Assembly (NCBI RefSeq): GCF_000011645.1
Contig: NC_006270.3
Span: 3,742,501-3,806,500 of the forward strand
Length of the DNA: 64,000 bases
From: Bacillus licheniformis DSM 13 = ATCC 14580
GTDB taxonomy: Bacteria; Bacillota; Bacilli; Bacillales; Bacillaceae
Direction of reading: 5' to 3'
Position numbers and translations under genes: made by a program. Positions 50,985 through 59,320 of the stretch are shown here, one piece after another; position 1 is the first letter of the stretch; every line of letters begins with the position of its first letter. The notes beneath the pieces are model-generated. The model was not told the origin of the DNA and did no database searches. It saw only the letters and a list, made by a program, of their open reading frames with translations.

Positions 50985-52163
50985 TTATACCTCGATCATC
51001 ACGGCGTCTCCCTGGCCGCCGCCGCTGCAAATGGCAGCAATCCCTATACCGCCGCCGCGCCGTTTTAATTCGTACATAAGCGTTAAAATGATTCTTGCTC
51101 CGCTCGCGCCGATCGGATGGCCGATCGCAATGGCGCCGCCGTTGACATTGACCTTCTCCATGTCAAGACCCGCGATCTTTCCGCTTGCCAAAGCAACCGC
51201 AGCGAAAGCTTCATTGATTTCAAACAGTTTGATATCAGAAAGCTCAGCTCCCGTTTTGTTAAGCAGTTCTCTGATGACAAGCCCGGGGGTTTTCGGAAAG
51301 TCTTTTGCTTCGACTGCAATTGATGTGTGCGCTTTAATGACGGCCGGCGCCTTCACATTGAGTTCCTTTGCCTTGTCTTCATTCATCACGATAAGTGAGC
51401 ATGCCCCATCATTTACCCCCGGCGCGTTTCCCGCCGTAATTGTCCCATTATGGTCAAAAACCGGGGCAAGCTTTGACAGCCTTTCCATTGACGTGTCGCG
51501 CCGCGGTGCTTCATCTTGATCGACCGTTAATTCGCCGTCCCGCTTCTCTTGGATGCTGACCGGGACGATCTCTTCTCCTAGCGCGCCTGAATCCGCAGCG
51601 TGTACGGCTCGCATGTGGCTCCTGAGCGCCCACCGATCCTGCTCTTCCCTAGCAATCTCCAACTCTTTCGCAGCGGCATTTCCGTAGGAGCCCATGTGAA
51701 CGCCCGTAAATGAGCATGTCAGCCCGTCTGCGATCATCAAATCTTTAACCGCCCCGTCTCCCATCCTCAGCCCCCACCTCGCTTTTTGAAGCAAATAAGG
51801 GGCGTTTGACATCGATTCCATACCTCCGGCGGCAATGACCTCCGCATCACCGGCCCTGATGATCTGATCCGCCATTGTGACGCTTCTTAAACCTGAAGCG
51901 CACACTTTATTAATCGTTTCCGTTTTGACGTCCCACGGGAGTCCCGCAAAACGCGCGGCCTGCCTCGACGGCAGCTGCCCCTGTCCGCCTTGAAGTACGG
52001 AGCCCATGATGACTTCATCGACATCCTCAGGATTTACACCGGAACGTTTTAATGCCTCTTTTACGGCGATTCCGCCGAGCTCCGCAGCCGTCTTTGACTG
52101 AAGCGCGCCCCCGAGTTTTCCAAAAGGCGTGCGTGCGCCGCCTGCAATAACTGATCTCGCCAC
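50985..52163 (-). CDS. Acetyl-CoA acetyltransferase (thiolase)
   Basis: A 392-residue thiolase. The acyl-accepting cysteine is in INKVCASGLRSVT (near residue 90). The second catalytic pair is in IGHPIGASGARI (His near 348) and CSGGGQGDA (Cys near 380). GTG 52163 follows GAGAGG by 7 bases. It cleaves acetoacetyl-CoA to two acetyl-CoA, or condenses in reverse. It lies between fadF and the hydroxyacyl-CoA dehydrogenase in the same direction. MmgA-like. Confidence 0.93.
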   Translation of the reverse strand: MARSVIAGGARTPFGKLGGALQSKTAAELGGIAVKEALKRSGVNPEDVDEVIMGSVLQGGQGQLPSRQAARFAGLPWDVKTETINKVCASGLRSVTMADQIIRAGDAEVIAAGGMESMSNAPYLLQKARWGLRMGDGAVKDLMIADGLTCSFTGVHMGSYGNAAAKELEIAREEQDRWALRSHMRAVHAADSGALGEEIVPVSIQEKRDGELTVDQDEAPRRDTSMERLSKLAPVFDHNGTITAGNAPGVNDGACSLIVMNEDKAKELNVKAPAVIKAHTSIAVEAKDFPKTPGLVIRELLNKTGAELSDIKLFEINEAFAAVALASGKIAGLDMEKVNVNGGAIAIGHPIGASGARIILTLMYELKRRGGGIGIAAICSGGGQGDAVMIEV

Positions 52164-52207
52164 CTGACATCCTCTCCCCTTATCATGATTTGTACATACC
52201 GAAGATA

Positions 52208-52240
52208 AAAGAAGGCGGAGATCCGGCTCACACCTTCTTT
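52208..52240 (-). promoter_or_regulatory. Hairpin between fadF and the thiolase gene
   Basis: Minus strand: AAAGAAGG (52233-52240) / CCTTCTTT (52208-52215) with a 17-base loop, followed by TATC. A weak terminator or processing site within the operon. Confidence 0.35.
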
Positions 52241-52260
52241 ATTTAAAACCTGAAATCCGT

Positions 52261-54375
52261 CTATGAGGCATGTTCTTTTTGCTCTGACCCGAATACGGCG
52301 CGTTCAAGCAGCTCCGCTACATCATACGTGCCGACCTGATCCTCCAATTCCTTGGCTTTTGTTCCGTCGCCGAGCATCGTCAAACAGTAAGGACAGCCCG
52401 AGCTGATGACAGAAGGTGATGTGCTGAGCGCCTGCTCCGTTCTGGCAACGTTGATCCTCGCGCCCGCCTCTTCCTCCATCCACATGAGGCCGCCCCCCGC
52501 TCCGCAGCACATTCCGTTTTCACGGCTGCGCTCCATTTCCGCTAAACGGATGCCCGGAATGGAGCGGAGAATAGCGCGCGGCGGATCGTAAACCTCGTTG
52601 TAGCGGCCCAAATAGCATGAATCATGAAAGGTGACGGTTTCGTGAACCGGAAACTCAGGTTTCAGCTTTCCTTCTTCAATGAGGGCAGCAAGAATTTCTG
52701 TATGATGATAAACTTCCGCTTTCAGACCAAAATCAGGATATTCATTTTTGAAAATATTGTATGCATGCGGGTCGATAGTTACAATTTTTTGAACATCATT
52801 TTTTTCAAATTCCTCAATGTTTTTTGCAGCTAGCTCCTGGAATAAAAACTCGTTGCCAAGCCGTCTCGGCGTATCGCCTGAATTTTTTTCTTTATTGCCT
52901 AATATCGCGAACGTGACCCCGGCTTGATTGAGGAGGCGAGCGAAAGCCATGGCGATCTTCTGGCTTCTCCGGTCATACGATCCCATCGACCCGACCCAAA
53001 ACAGGTATTCAAAGGACTCGCCTTTTTTCTTCATTTCTTTTACTGTCGGCACCTCAACATCGTCTCTTATATCACGCCAGTTTTCACGTTCTTTTCGGTT
53101 TAATCCCCAAGGGTTCCCCTGCCTTTCAATGCTCGTCATGGCGCGTTGGGCATCTGCATCCATTTTTCCTTCTGTGAGCACGAGATAGCGGCGGAGATCG
53201 ATGATCTTATCGACGTGCTCATTCATGACCGGGCACTGATCTTCACAATTCCGGCATGTTGTGCAGGCCCAAATTTCTTCTTCTGTGATGATGTCGCCGA
53301 TTAAGCTCGGGTTGTAAAGTTCTGAAGCAGCCGCTTCCCTTGACCCTTCTCCCCCTGCCGCCATGGCCAGCTGGTTGCCTTTCGTATGCTGAAAGAGCGG
53401 TGCGGGTACCCAAGGCGTTCTCGATGTCACTGCTGCTCCCTTTTCTGTCAAATGGTCTCTGAGCCGCAAAATCAGATCCATCGGCGAAAGCATCTTGCCT
53501 GTTCCTGTAGCCGGGCACATATTGGTACAGCGCCCGCATTCCACGCATGCGTAAAGGTCGATCAGCTGGGACTGCCTGAATTCCTCGATCCGTCCGACGC
53601 CGAACGTTTCTTTTGTTTCATCTTCAAAATCGATTTTTTGAAGCTTTCCCGGGTTTGTCAGCCGGCTGAAAAATACGTTTGCCGGTCCGGCAATTAAGTG
53701 GGCGTGCTTTGACTGCGGTACATAGACTAAAAATGTCAGCAGGATGAGAAGGTGCGCCCACCACGCCGCGTAGAACACTGCCGCTGAAGCGGTTTCCCCC
53801 ATAAAGCCGAAGGCAAAAGCGATGCCTGATGCCATCGGTTCGTGCCATGATAATGAATGTTCATGCCAGATCATGTTCATACCGTTTCCGAGTAAAACGG
53901 TAAACATCAAGCCGCCGATCAGCATGAGCACGATCCCCGACTTAAAATTGCGCTTCAGCCTGACGAGTTTTTCTATATACCGCCTGTGAAAAGCCCAGAC
54001 TACCGCAATTAAAATCATCAGTGTGACGATTTCCTGAAAAAACGTAAACGCCGGGTAGACGCCGCCAAGCGGAATGCCTTGATCAGGAACGAGCCCTTTC
54101 AAAATAAAATCGATCGCTCCGAACTGAACGAGAATAAAGCCGTAAAAAAACATGACATGGATGATGCCGCTTTTTTTATCTTTAAGCAGTTTCTTTTGGC
54201 CGAACACGTTCTCCCATATCTTTTGAAGGCGCTCCTTCGTCCGCTTATCAAAATCCTCTTTTTGTCCGAGCCTGATGTAACTGATTCTCGTTCTGATCAA
54301 ATAGACGAACAGATAAACGGCGTAAACGGTTACACCTAAAAACGCAATGAAATTCAACGACAGCAAGACATTCAT
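52261..54375 (-). CDS. fadF: Membrane Fe-S oxidoreductase FadF (electron transfer in fatty acid oxidation)
   Basis: A 704-residue protein (ywjF). N-terminal membrane helices (about residues 8-250, six segments, with histidines) form a cytochrome-b-like module. Two 4Fe-4S motifs follow: CVECGRCTNMCP (near residue 277) and CTTCRNCEDQCP (near 372). CCG domains at the C-terminus contain HDSCYLGRYN and CCGAGGG (near 622). It probably takes electrons from ETF/acyl-CoA dehydrogenases to quinone. First gene of the operon, behind a FadR site. Confidence 0.92.
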   Translation of the reverse strand: MNVLLSLNFIAFLGVTVYAVYLFVYLIRTRISYIRLGQKEDFDKRTKERLQKIWENVFGQKKLLKDKKSGIIHVMFFYGFILVQFGAIDFILKGLVPDQGIPLGGVYPAFTFFQEIVTLMILIAVVWAFHRRYIEKLVRLKRNFKSGIVLMLIGGLMFTVLLGNGMNMIWHEHSLSWHEPMASGIAFAFGFMGETASAAVFYAAWWAHLLILLTFLVYVPQSKHAHLIAGPANVFFSRLTNPGKLQKIDFEDETKETFGVGRIEEFRQSQLIDLYACVECGRCTNMCPATGTGKMLSPMDLILRLRDHLTEKGAAVTSRTPWVPAPLFQHTKGNQLAMAAGGEGSREAAASELYNPSLIGDIITEEEIWACTTCRNCEDQCPVMNEHVDKIIDLRRYLVLTEGKMDADAQRAMTSIERQGNPWGLNRKERENWRDIRDDVEVPTVKEMKKKGESFEYLFWVGSMGSYDRRSQKIAMAFARLLNQAGVTFAILGNKEKNSGDTPRRLGNEFLFQELAAKNIEEFEKNDVQKIVTIDPHAYNIFKNEYPDFGLKAEVYHHTEILAALIEEGKLKPEFPVHETVTFHDSCYLGRYNEVYDPPRAILRSIPGIRLAEMERSRENGMCCGAGGGLMWMEEEAGARINVARTEQALSTSPSVISSGCPYCLTMLGDGTKAKELEDQVGTYDVAELLERAVFGSEQKEHAS

Positions 54376-54427
54376 CAGCTGCTCCCCCTTTCATTTCCCC
54401 AACCTTAAATCCCCTTGAACTACCTTT

Positions 54428-54457
54428 ATCTTAAATAATGAATGAGTGTTCAGTCAA
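54428..54457 (-). promoter_or_regulatory. Promoter and FadR operator of the fad operon
   Basis: The operator TGAATGAGTGTTCAGTCA (54439-54456) has the TGAATGA...TCATTCA arms of Bacillus FadR sites with one mismatch. It overlaps a promoter on the minus strand: -35 TTGACT (54452-54457), 18-base spacer, -10 TAAGAT (54428-54433). FadR repression relieved by long-chain acyl-CoA is the known mode. Confidence 0.78.
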
Positions 54458-54524
54458 TATATTTTCATAAATGCAGGAAAATAGGGGGACACTATTCTTT
54501 ACACGAAAAAAGGGAGTGTCTTCA

Positions 54525-55715
54525 TTGGTGCCGCTTATGATTATGGTATGTTTTCTCATCCTGCTTCTTGCGCTCGATTTCCATTTTGGCCGCAAAGCCT
54601 TTGAGAAGAAAGCCTACGAGCCCGTTTTTTCAGAGAAGAAAAGCGATATTGAACTGATTCATAATGGAGAAGACTTGTGTGAGCGGCTGCTGGATGACAT
54701 CCGCCAGGCCGAATCGTCGGTGCATGTCATGTTTTATATTGTGAAGAACGATGACATCAGCCTTGAATTTTTGAAGGTGCTGAAGGATAAAGCGAAATCC
54801 GGCGTATGCGTACGATTGCTGATCGACCGGATCGGCGCGATGAAGGTGAAGAAAAAAACGCTCTCCGGCCTGAAACAAAGCGGTGTGCACGTTTTTTTCG
54901 CCAACAAGCCGGGCTTCCCCTATTTCTTTTACCGGCTGAATGCGAGGAATCATCGAAAAATCGCCGTCATAGACGGAAAGATCGGCTATGTGGGCGGATT
55001 TAACATCGCGAAAGAATACCTTGGTAAAAAAGCGGAATTCGGACCGTGGAAGGATTACCATTTGCGAATGACGGGAGAAGGCGTTGCCGACTTGCAGCAC
55101 ATTTTTATATCGGACTTCAAAAGAGAAGCGCCGCAGGCAAAGCCGGCCAACAGCGTATTTCCGCCGCTGCAGCAAGGAGCTGTCACCCATACAACCCATG
55201 CGACAAAGGGATTTTCTCTAGAGGAAAAATACATTTCATTTATCGAACAGGCAAAAGAAAGAATCATGATTTGCACGCCGTACTATATTCCGAGCCCGGC
55301 TTTGCAGCAGGCTGTTCTCTCAGCCAGGGAAAGGGGCGTGATCGTGTCGGTTCTCGTGCCGATGAAACCCGATCATCCGCTTGTCAAAGAGGCCGCCTAC
55401 ACGCACTTTCCAGCCCTTTTAAAAGCGGGCTGCTATATTTACCGGTACTACAGAGGCTTTTATCATGCAAAAGCATTAATCGTCGATGACCGGCATGTGA
55501 TGATCGGAACATCGAATTTTGACAACAGGAGCCTGTTTCTCAATGATGAAGTGAATGTCGTCATCCATGATAAAGACTGGACAAAGCAATTCTTCGACGT
55601 CGTCAAGGAAAGCATTGAACACGCCGAGCTTCTGACAAAGGAGCGGTATGCGAAGCGGCCGGTGATGCAGCGGCCCGTCGAATGGCTGGCGAAATCGATT
55701 TCATTCTTTTTATAA
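54525..55715 (+). CDS. clsB: Cardiolipin synthase / phospholipase D family protein (YwjE)
   Basis: A 396-residue phospholipase D-type enzyme. An N-terminal membrane helix (residues 4-20) precedes two HKD motifs: NHRKIAVIDGKIGYVGGFN and YHAKALIVDDRHVMIGTSN. It is predicted to join two phosphatidylglycerol molecules into cardiolipin at the membrane. TTG 54525 is used since AGGGAG is 8 bases upstream; ATG 54471 lacks a ribosome site. It is divergent from fadF. B. subtilis YwjE is 398 residues. Confidence 0.9.
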   Translation: MVPLMIMVCFLILLLALDFHFGRKAFEKKAYEPVFSEKKSDIELIHNGEDLCERLLDDIRQAESSVHVMFYIVKNDDISLEFLKVLKDKAKSGVCVRLLIDRIGAMKVKKKTLSGLKQSGVHVFFANKPGFPYFFYRLNARNHRKIAVIDGKIGYVGGFNIAKEYLGKKAEFGPWKDYHLRMTGEGVADLQHIFISDFKREAPQAKPANSVFPPLQQGAVTHTTHATKGFSLEEKYISFIEQAKERIMICTPYYIPSPALQQAVLSARERGVIVSVLVPMKPDHPLVKEAAYTHFPALLKAGCYIYRYYRGFYHAKALIVDDRHVMIGTSNFDNRSLFLNDEVNVVIHDKDWTKQFFDVVKESIEHAELLTKERYAKRPVMQRPVEWLAKSISFFL

Positions 55716-55722
55716 AACGTAC

Positions 55723-55748
55723 GTTTATCCTGCATGACATGCGGGTAA
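55723..55748 (+). promoter_or_regulatory. Sigma-B promoter of the ywjC-like gene
   Basis: -35 GTTTAT (55723-55728), 14-base spacer, -10 GGGTAA (55743-55748), very close to the sigma-B consensus GTTTAA / GGGTAW, 42 bases before the start codon. Confidence 0.75.
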
Positions 55749-55789
55749 CATTTCACCAAAGTGATGATTACATACGGAGGGGATGTACG

Positions 55790-56056
55790 ATGAACCAAGC
55801 AGAGTCGATTAAACTCCGCGCCCAATCGATGACGTTAAAAAACTTGATTGAGCTGTACAAGCTTTGCCGCTCAGCCAGACATCAGCTATATATATGCTCA
55901 AGAAAAACGATGTGCAAAATCAAAGATTTAATTGAGCTGGAAATGTTCAGAATGGCCAATCGCGAAAATGAGTGCCTGATTGTCATCGAAGGGAAAATGG
56001 CGCAGGAATTAGTAAAAAAAGCACAATCGATTCTTTCTGACGCTCAAGTTCAATAA
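55790..56056 (+). CDS. ywjC: Small general-stress protein, YwjC-like
   Basis: An 88-residue, mostly helical soluble protein with many Leu, Lys and Met residues and three cysteines. It has no membrane segment. GGAGGGG precedes ATG 55790 by about 8 bases; the frame runs upstream without support. In B. subtilis ywjC is a sigma-B gene of similar size in this neighbourhood, and the sigma-B promoter seen here makes that identification likely, but I could not check sequence similarity. Function unknown. Confidence 0.65.
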   Translation: MNQAESIKLRAQSMTLKNLIELYKLCRSARHQLYICSRKTMCKIKDLIELEMFRMANRENECLIVIEGKMAQELVKKAQSILSDAQVQ

Positions 56057-56104
56057 GGGAAGGCGGAAGTTCTTCCTTTGCGAGACGCCTCCTCACCAAA
56101 TCAA

Positions 56105-56143
56105 GAAAAAATCCCCCGTTCAATGGACGGGGGATTCGTTTTA
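56105..56143. terminator. Bidirectional terminator ywjC / argS
   Basis: AAAATCCCCCGTTCAATGGACGGGGGATT region: a perfect stem of ATCCCCCGT / ACGGGGGAT with A/T runs on both sides, between convergent genes. Confidence 0.9.
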
Positions 56144-57811
56144 CATTTTTTCAGGCGCTGATACGCCGATCAGCTTGAGGGCATTATTTAATGTGATTTG
56201 CGTTGCTTTCATCAATGATAAACGGGCCCGGCTTTTTTCTTCATCTGCCGGATCGAGGACTTTCTCAGCATTGTAAAAGCTGTGAAGCACAGATGCCAAT
56301 TCAAAAATATAGTTTGTAATGCGGTGCGGAATCCGCTTCTCTGCGGCATCAGCGACGGCCTCAGGGAACGAGCCGATCACTTTAAGCAGATCATACTCTT
56401 TCTCAGAACCGATCTTCGTAAGATCAAGGTTCCCTTCAAAAGAAATGCCTTTTTCTTCGCCTTGGCGCAGCATGCTGCAAATTCTCGCATGGGCGTACTG
56501 CGCGTAGTAAACTGGATTCTCATTAGATGTTGAGACGGCCAGATCAAGGTCAAAGTCCATATGGGTATCGGCGCTGCGCATCGCAAAGAAGTAACGCACA
56601 GCGTCAAGGCCGACCTCATCAATAAGATCGCGCATTGTGACGGCTTTTCCGGTTCTTTTGCTCATTTTCATTTTTTCGCCGTTTTTGTAAAGGTGGACGA
56701 GCTGAATGATCTCGACCTCAAGCGTTTCTTTGTCATAACCGAGCGCTTCAATAGCCGCTTTCATGCGCGGGATATAGCCGTGATGGTCTGCTCCCCATAC
56801 ATTGATCAGCTTTTGGAAGCCGCGGTCAAGCTTGTCTTTGTGATAAGCGATGTCAGGCAGAAGATACGTGTAGGATCCGTCTTTTTTGATCAGCACGCGG
56901 TCTTTGTCATCGCCGAACGCCGTCGAGCGGAACCATGTCGCTCCGTCTTCTTCATAGATATGCCCTTTTTCGCGAAGGGCTTCGAGCGCCTGATCGATCT
57001 TTCCGTTTTGGTAAAGCGATGTCTCAGAGTACCAGACATCAAATGGGACACGGAAATTCTCCAGGTCTTCACGAAGTTTGCCCAATTCGTACTTTAAGCC
57101 GTATTCGCGGAAAAACGCGAGGCGTTCGCTCTCTTCTTCATGAACAAAACGATCGCCGAATTCGTCGGCGAGCTTTTGGCCGATTTCCTTAATATCTTCG
57201 CCGTGATACCCGTCTTCAGGCATCGGCTTATCTTTTCCAAGCGCCTGAAAGTAACGGGCTTCGACGGATAACGCGAGGTTGTTGATTTGATTGCCGGCAT
57301 CGTTGATATAATATTCGCGGCTCACTTCATACCCCGCTTTTTCAAGTACATTGCAGAGGGAATCTCCGACAGCGGCTCCGCGGGCATGTCCAAGGTGCAG
57401 GTTGCCCGTCGGGTTTGCTGAGACGAATTCCACCTGGACGCGTTCCCCGCCCCCGATATTTGTTTCACCGTAGGCCTCTCCTGCTTCAAGCACAGCCGGA
57501 ATCAGCTTCGTTAAATATTGATTGTTCATGTAGAAATTGATAAAGCCAGGTCCTGCGATATCAAGTTTGTCGATCGACGCTTTTCCTTTGTCAAAGGATG
57601 CGACGATTTCTTCGGCAATATTCCGCGGCGCTTTTTTGGCGATTCTCGCCAGCTGCATAGCCATATTAGTGGAATAGTCGCCATGCGACTTGTCTTTCGG
57701 AACTTCCAGTACGACTTCTGGAATCTCGCTTTCTTCGGCGAGGCCGGCTTTCATGACAGCTTCCTTAATTTCCTGCTTCAGCACATCTTTCATTTGTTCG
57801 ACTATGTTCAT
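56141..57811 (-). CDS. argS: Arginyl-tRNA synthetase
   Basis: A 556-residue class I synthetase. The N-terminal Add1 domain is followed by the HIGH-type NLHLGHARGAAVGDSL (near residue 130) and the KMSK signature KMSKRTGKAVT (near 380). A C-terminal DALR anticodon-binding domain ends the protein. It charges tRNA-Arg. The start overlaps the ywiB stop by four bases, so they are translationally coupled. Confidence 0.97.
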   Translation of the reverse strand: MNIVEQMKDVLKQEIKEAVMKAGLAEESEIPEVVLEVPKDKSHGDYSTNMAMQLARIAKKAPRNIAEEIVASFDKGKASIDKLDIAGPGFINFYMNNQYLTKLIPAVLEAGEAYGETNIGGGERVQVEFVSANPTGNLHLGHARGAAVGDSLCNVLEKAGYEVSREYYINDAGNQINNLALSVEARYFQALGKDKPMPEDGYHGEDIKEIGQKLADEFGDRFVHEEESERLAFFREYGLKYELGKLREDLENFRVPFDVWYSETSLYQNGKIDQALEALREKGHIYEEDGATWFRSTAFGDDKDRVLIKKDGSYTYLLPDIAYHKDKLDRGFQKLINVWGADHHGYIPRMKAAIEALGYDKETLEVEIIQLVHLYKNGEKMKMSKRTGKAVTMRDLIDEVGLDAVRYFFAMRSADTHMDFDLDLAVSTSNENPVYYAQYAHARICSMLRQGEEKGISFEGNLDLTKIGSEKEYDLLKVIGSFPEAVADAAEKRIPHRITNYIFELASVLHSFYNAEKVLDPADEEKSRARLSLMKATQITLNNALKLIGVSAPEKM

Positions 57812-58236
57812 GACTCGTGTCCTCCTCTATACGAAATCGACATCTTATGTAAATGCTTTTGTTCATCGCTTACAATCATATCGTACTCAATGCTGATCTT
57901 TCCGTCCGGCGGCTGATGTGTGACTGATACAGCTTTAGTATCCACGCCGAGCTCGAGTCTGCCGAATGGCATTTTATAATGAGTGACGGTGCGGCTGCCC
58001 GGCCTGAAGCGCTGTTTCATTTCGATGGCGCCGGAACGCATGACCAGAACTTCGTTTTCACTTGCCTTGACGATCGTCTTCACCTTTCCAGCATCATGCT
58101 CTTCATGATAAGAAAGATATATTTTATCTTTTTTCATATAATAAAATCCAGTTGTCCGGAACTCGATCGTCTCCGTGTCCGATCCTTCCCGGATAACAGA
58201 TTTCACATAGATATGAACGGGTGTCTCCTGATCCAT
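57808..58236 (-). CDS. ywiB: DUF1934 beta-barrel protein YwiB
   Basis: A 142-residue protein of the DUF1934 family (calycin-like beta barrel), the same length as B. subtilis YwiB. It contains the typical late PFGRLELGVDTKAV and ISIEYDMIVS strands. ATG 58236 follows AAAGGAAG by about 7 bases; the frame to 58302 has no support. It always precedes argS in this genus. Function unknown. Confidence 0.9.
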   Translation of the reverse strand: MDQETPVHIYVKSVIREGSDTETIEFRTTGFYYMKKDKIYLSYHEEHDAGKVKTIVKASENEVLVMRSGAIEMKQRFRPGSRTVTHYKMPFGRLELGVDTKAVSVTHQPPDGKISIEYDMIVSDEQKHLHKMSISYRGGHES

Positions 58237-58357
58237 TCCGACACTTCCTTTTTCGATCCGATTTGACTTGATTAGTATAATCATTCGGGAAAAAAAGTTC
58301 AACCGCAGCTCCTTTATATCATCTTAACAGAACGGACGGGAAGATAAACCATTTTCT

Positions 58358-58391
58358 AAGAAAAAAGCCGTCCTGAAAAAAGGACAGCCTG
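58358..58391 (-). terminator. Terminator of speB
   Basis: Minus strand: GGCTGTCCT, loop TTTTTC, AGGACGGC then TTTTTTC, just after the speB stop. Confidence 0.85.
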
Positions 58392-58393
58392 TT

Positions 58394-59266
58394 TTATTTC
58401 ACCCAGCCGAGCAGCATTTCGCGAATCAGCTTGCTTGCCGTATTTGCGGTTTGTTCCGAATGGTCATAGACAGGAGCGACTTCGACAAGGTCTCCTCCAA
58501 CGACATTGACGTCTGAGCGGGCGATTTCGTGAATCGAAGCGAGCAGCTCTTTGGATGTGATGCCTCCGGCGTCAACCGTACCGGTTCCCGGCGCATGCGC
58601 GGGATCTAAGACATCGATGTCGATCGTCACATAAACCGGACGCCCCGCGAGTTTCGGCAGGACGGCTTTAAGCGGCTCAAGCACTTCAAATTTAGAAATG
58701 TGCATGCCGTTTTCTTTTGCCCATTCAAATTCTTCTTTCATGCCGGAGCGGATGCCGAATGAATAGACATTGCCGGGTCCGATCAGTTCCGCGGCTTTAC
58801 GGATCGGCGTCGAATGCGAGAGCGGCTCTCCTTCATAGTCGACGCGGAGATCTGTGTGCGCATCCATATGGATGATGGCAAGATCGGGATATTTTTTGTA
58901 CATCGCTTTAATGACCGGCCATGAAACGAGATGCTCTCCCCCCATACCGAGCGGGAATTTTCCTTTATCTAAAATGCTGTCGACATATTCTTCAATCATG
59001 TCGAGGCTCTTCTGCGGGTTCCCGAAAGGCAGCGGGATGTCGCCGGCGTCAAAGAAATGAACCTCTTCCAGCTCCCTGTCCAAATAAGGGCTGTATTCTT
59101 CAAGTCCGATGGACACCTCGCGGATTCTCGCCGGACCGAAGCGGGAGCCGGGACGGTAGCTGACCGTCCAATCCATCGGCATGCCGTAAAGGATGGCGTC
59201 CGCCTCTTCCCAATCGGGGCGGCTTGCGATAAACACCTTGCCGGAATATGCTTCATCAAATCTCAT
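58394..59266 (-). CDS. speB: Agmatinase
   Basis: A 290-residue ureohydrolase cleaving agmatine to putrescine and urea. The binuclear Mn site is visible: GGEHLVSWP, IIHMDAHTDLR, and TIDIDVLDPAHAPGTGT. ATG 59266 follows GGGAGG by about 9 bases and gives the B. subtilis length; a longer frame runs into the speE terminator. It follows speE in the same direction, the usual spermidine operon, but a terminator-like hairpin lies between. Confidence 0.96.
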   Translation of the reverse strand: MRFDEAYSGKVFIASRPDWEEADAILYGMPMDWTVSYRPGSRFGPARIREVSIGLEEYSPYLDRELEEVHFFDAGDIPLPFGNPQKSLDMIEEYVDSILDKGKFPLGMGGEHLVSWPVIKAMYKKYPDLAIIHMDAHTDLRVDYEGEPLSHSTPIRKAAELIGPGNVYSFGIRSGMKEEFEWAKENGMHISKFEVLEPLKAVLPKLAGRPVYVTIDIDVLDPAHAPGTGTVDAGGITSKELLASIHEIARSDVNVVGGDLVEVAPVYDHSEQTANTASKLIREMLLGWVK

Positions 59267-59284
59267 CTTCAAAAACCTCCCTGA

Positions 59285-59318
59285 AAAAAAGCGCAGAATG
59301 CCATCCTGCGCCAAACTG
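59285..59318 (-). terminator. Terminator-like hairpin between speE and speB
   Basis: Minus strand: GCGCAG, loop GATGGCATT, CTGCGC followed by TTTTTTT. Only 6 bp of perfect stem but a strong U-tract. It may attenuate read-through from speE to speB. Confidence 0.7.
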
Positions 59319-59320
59319 TT

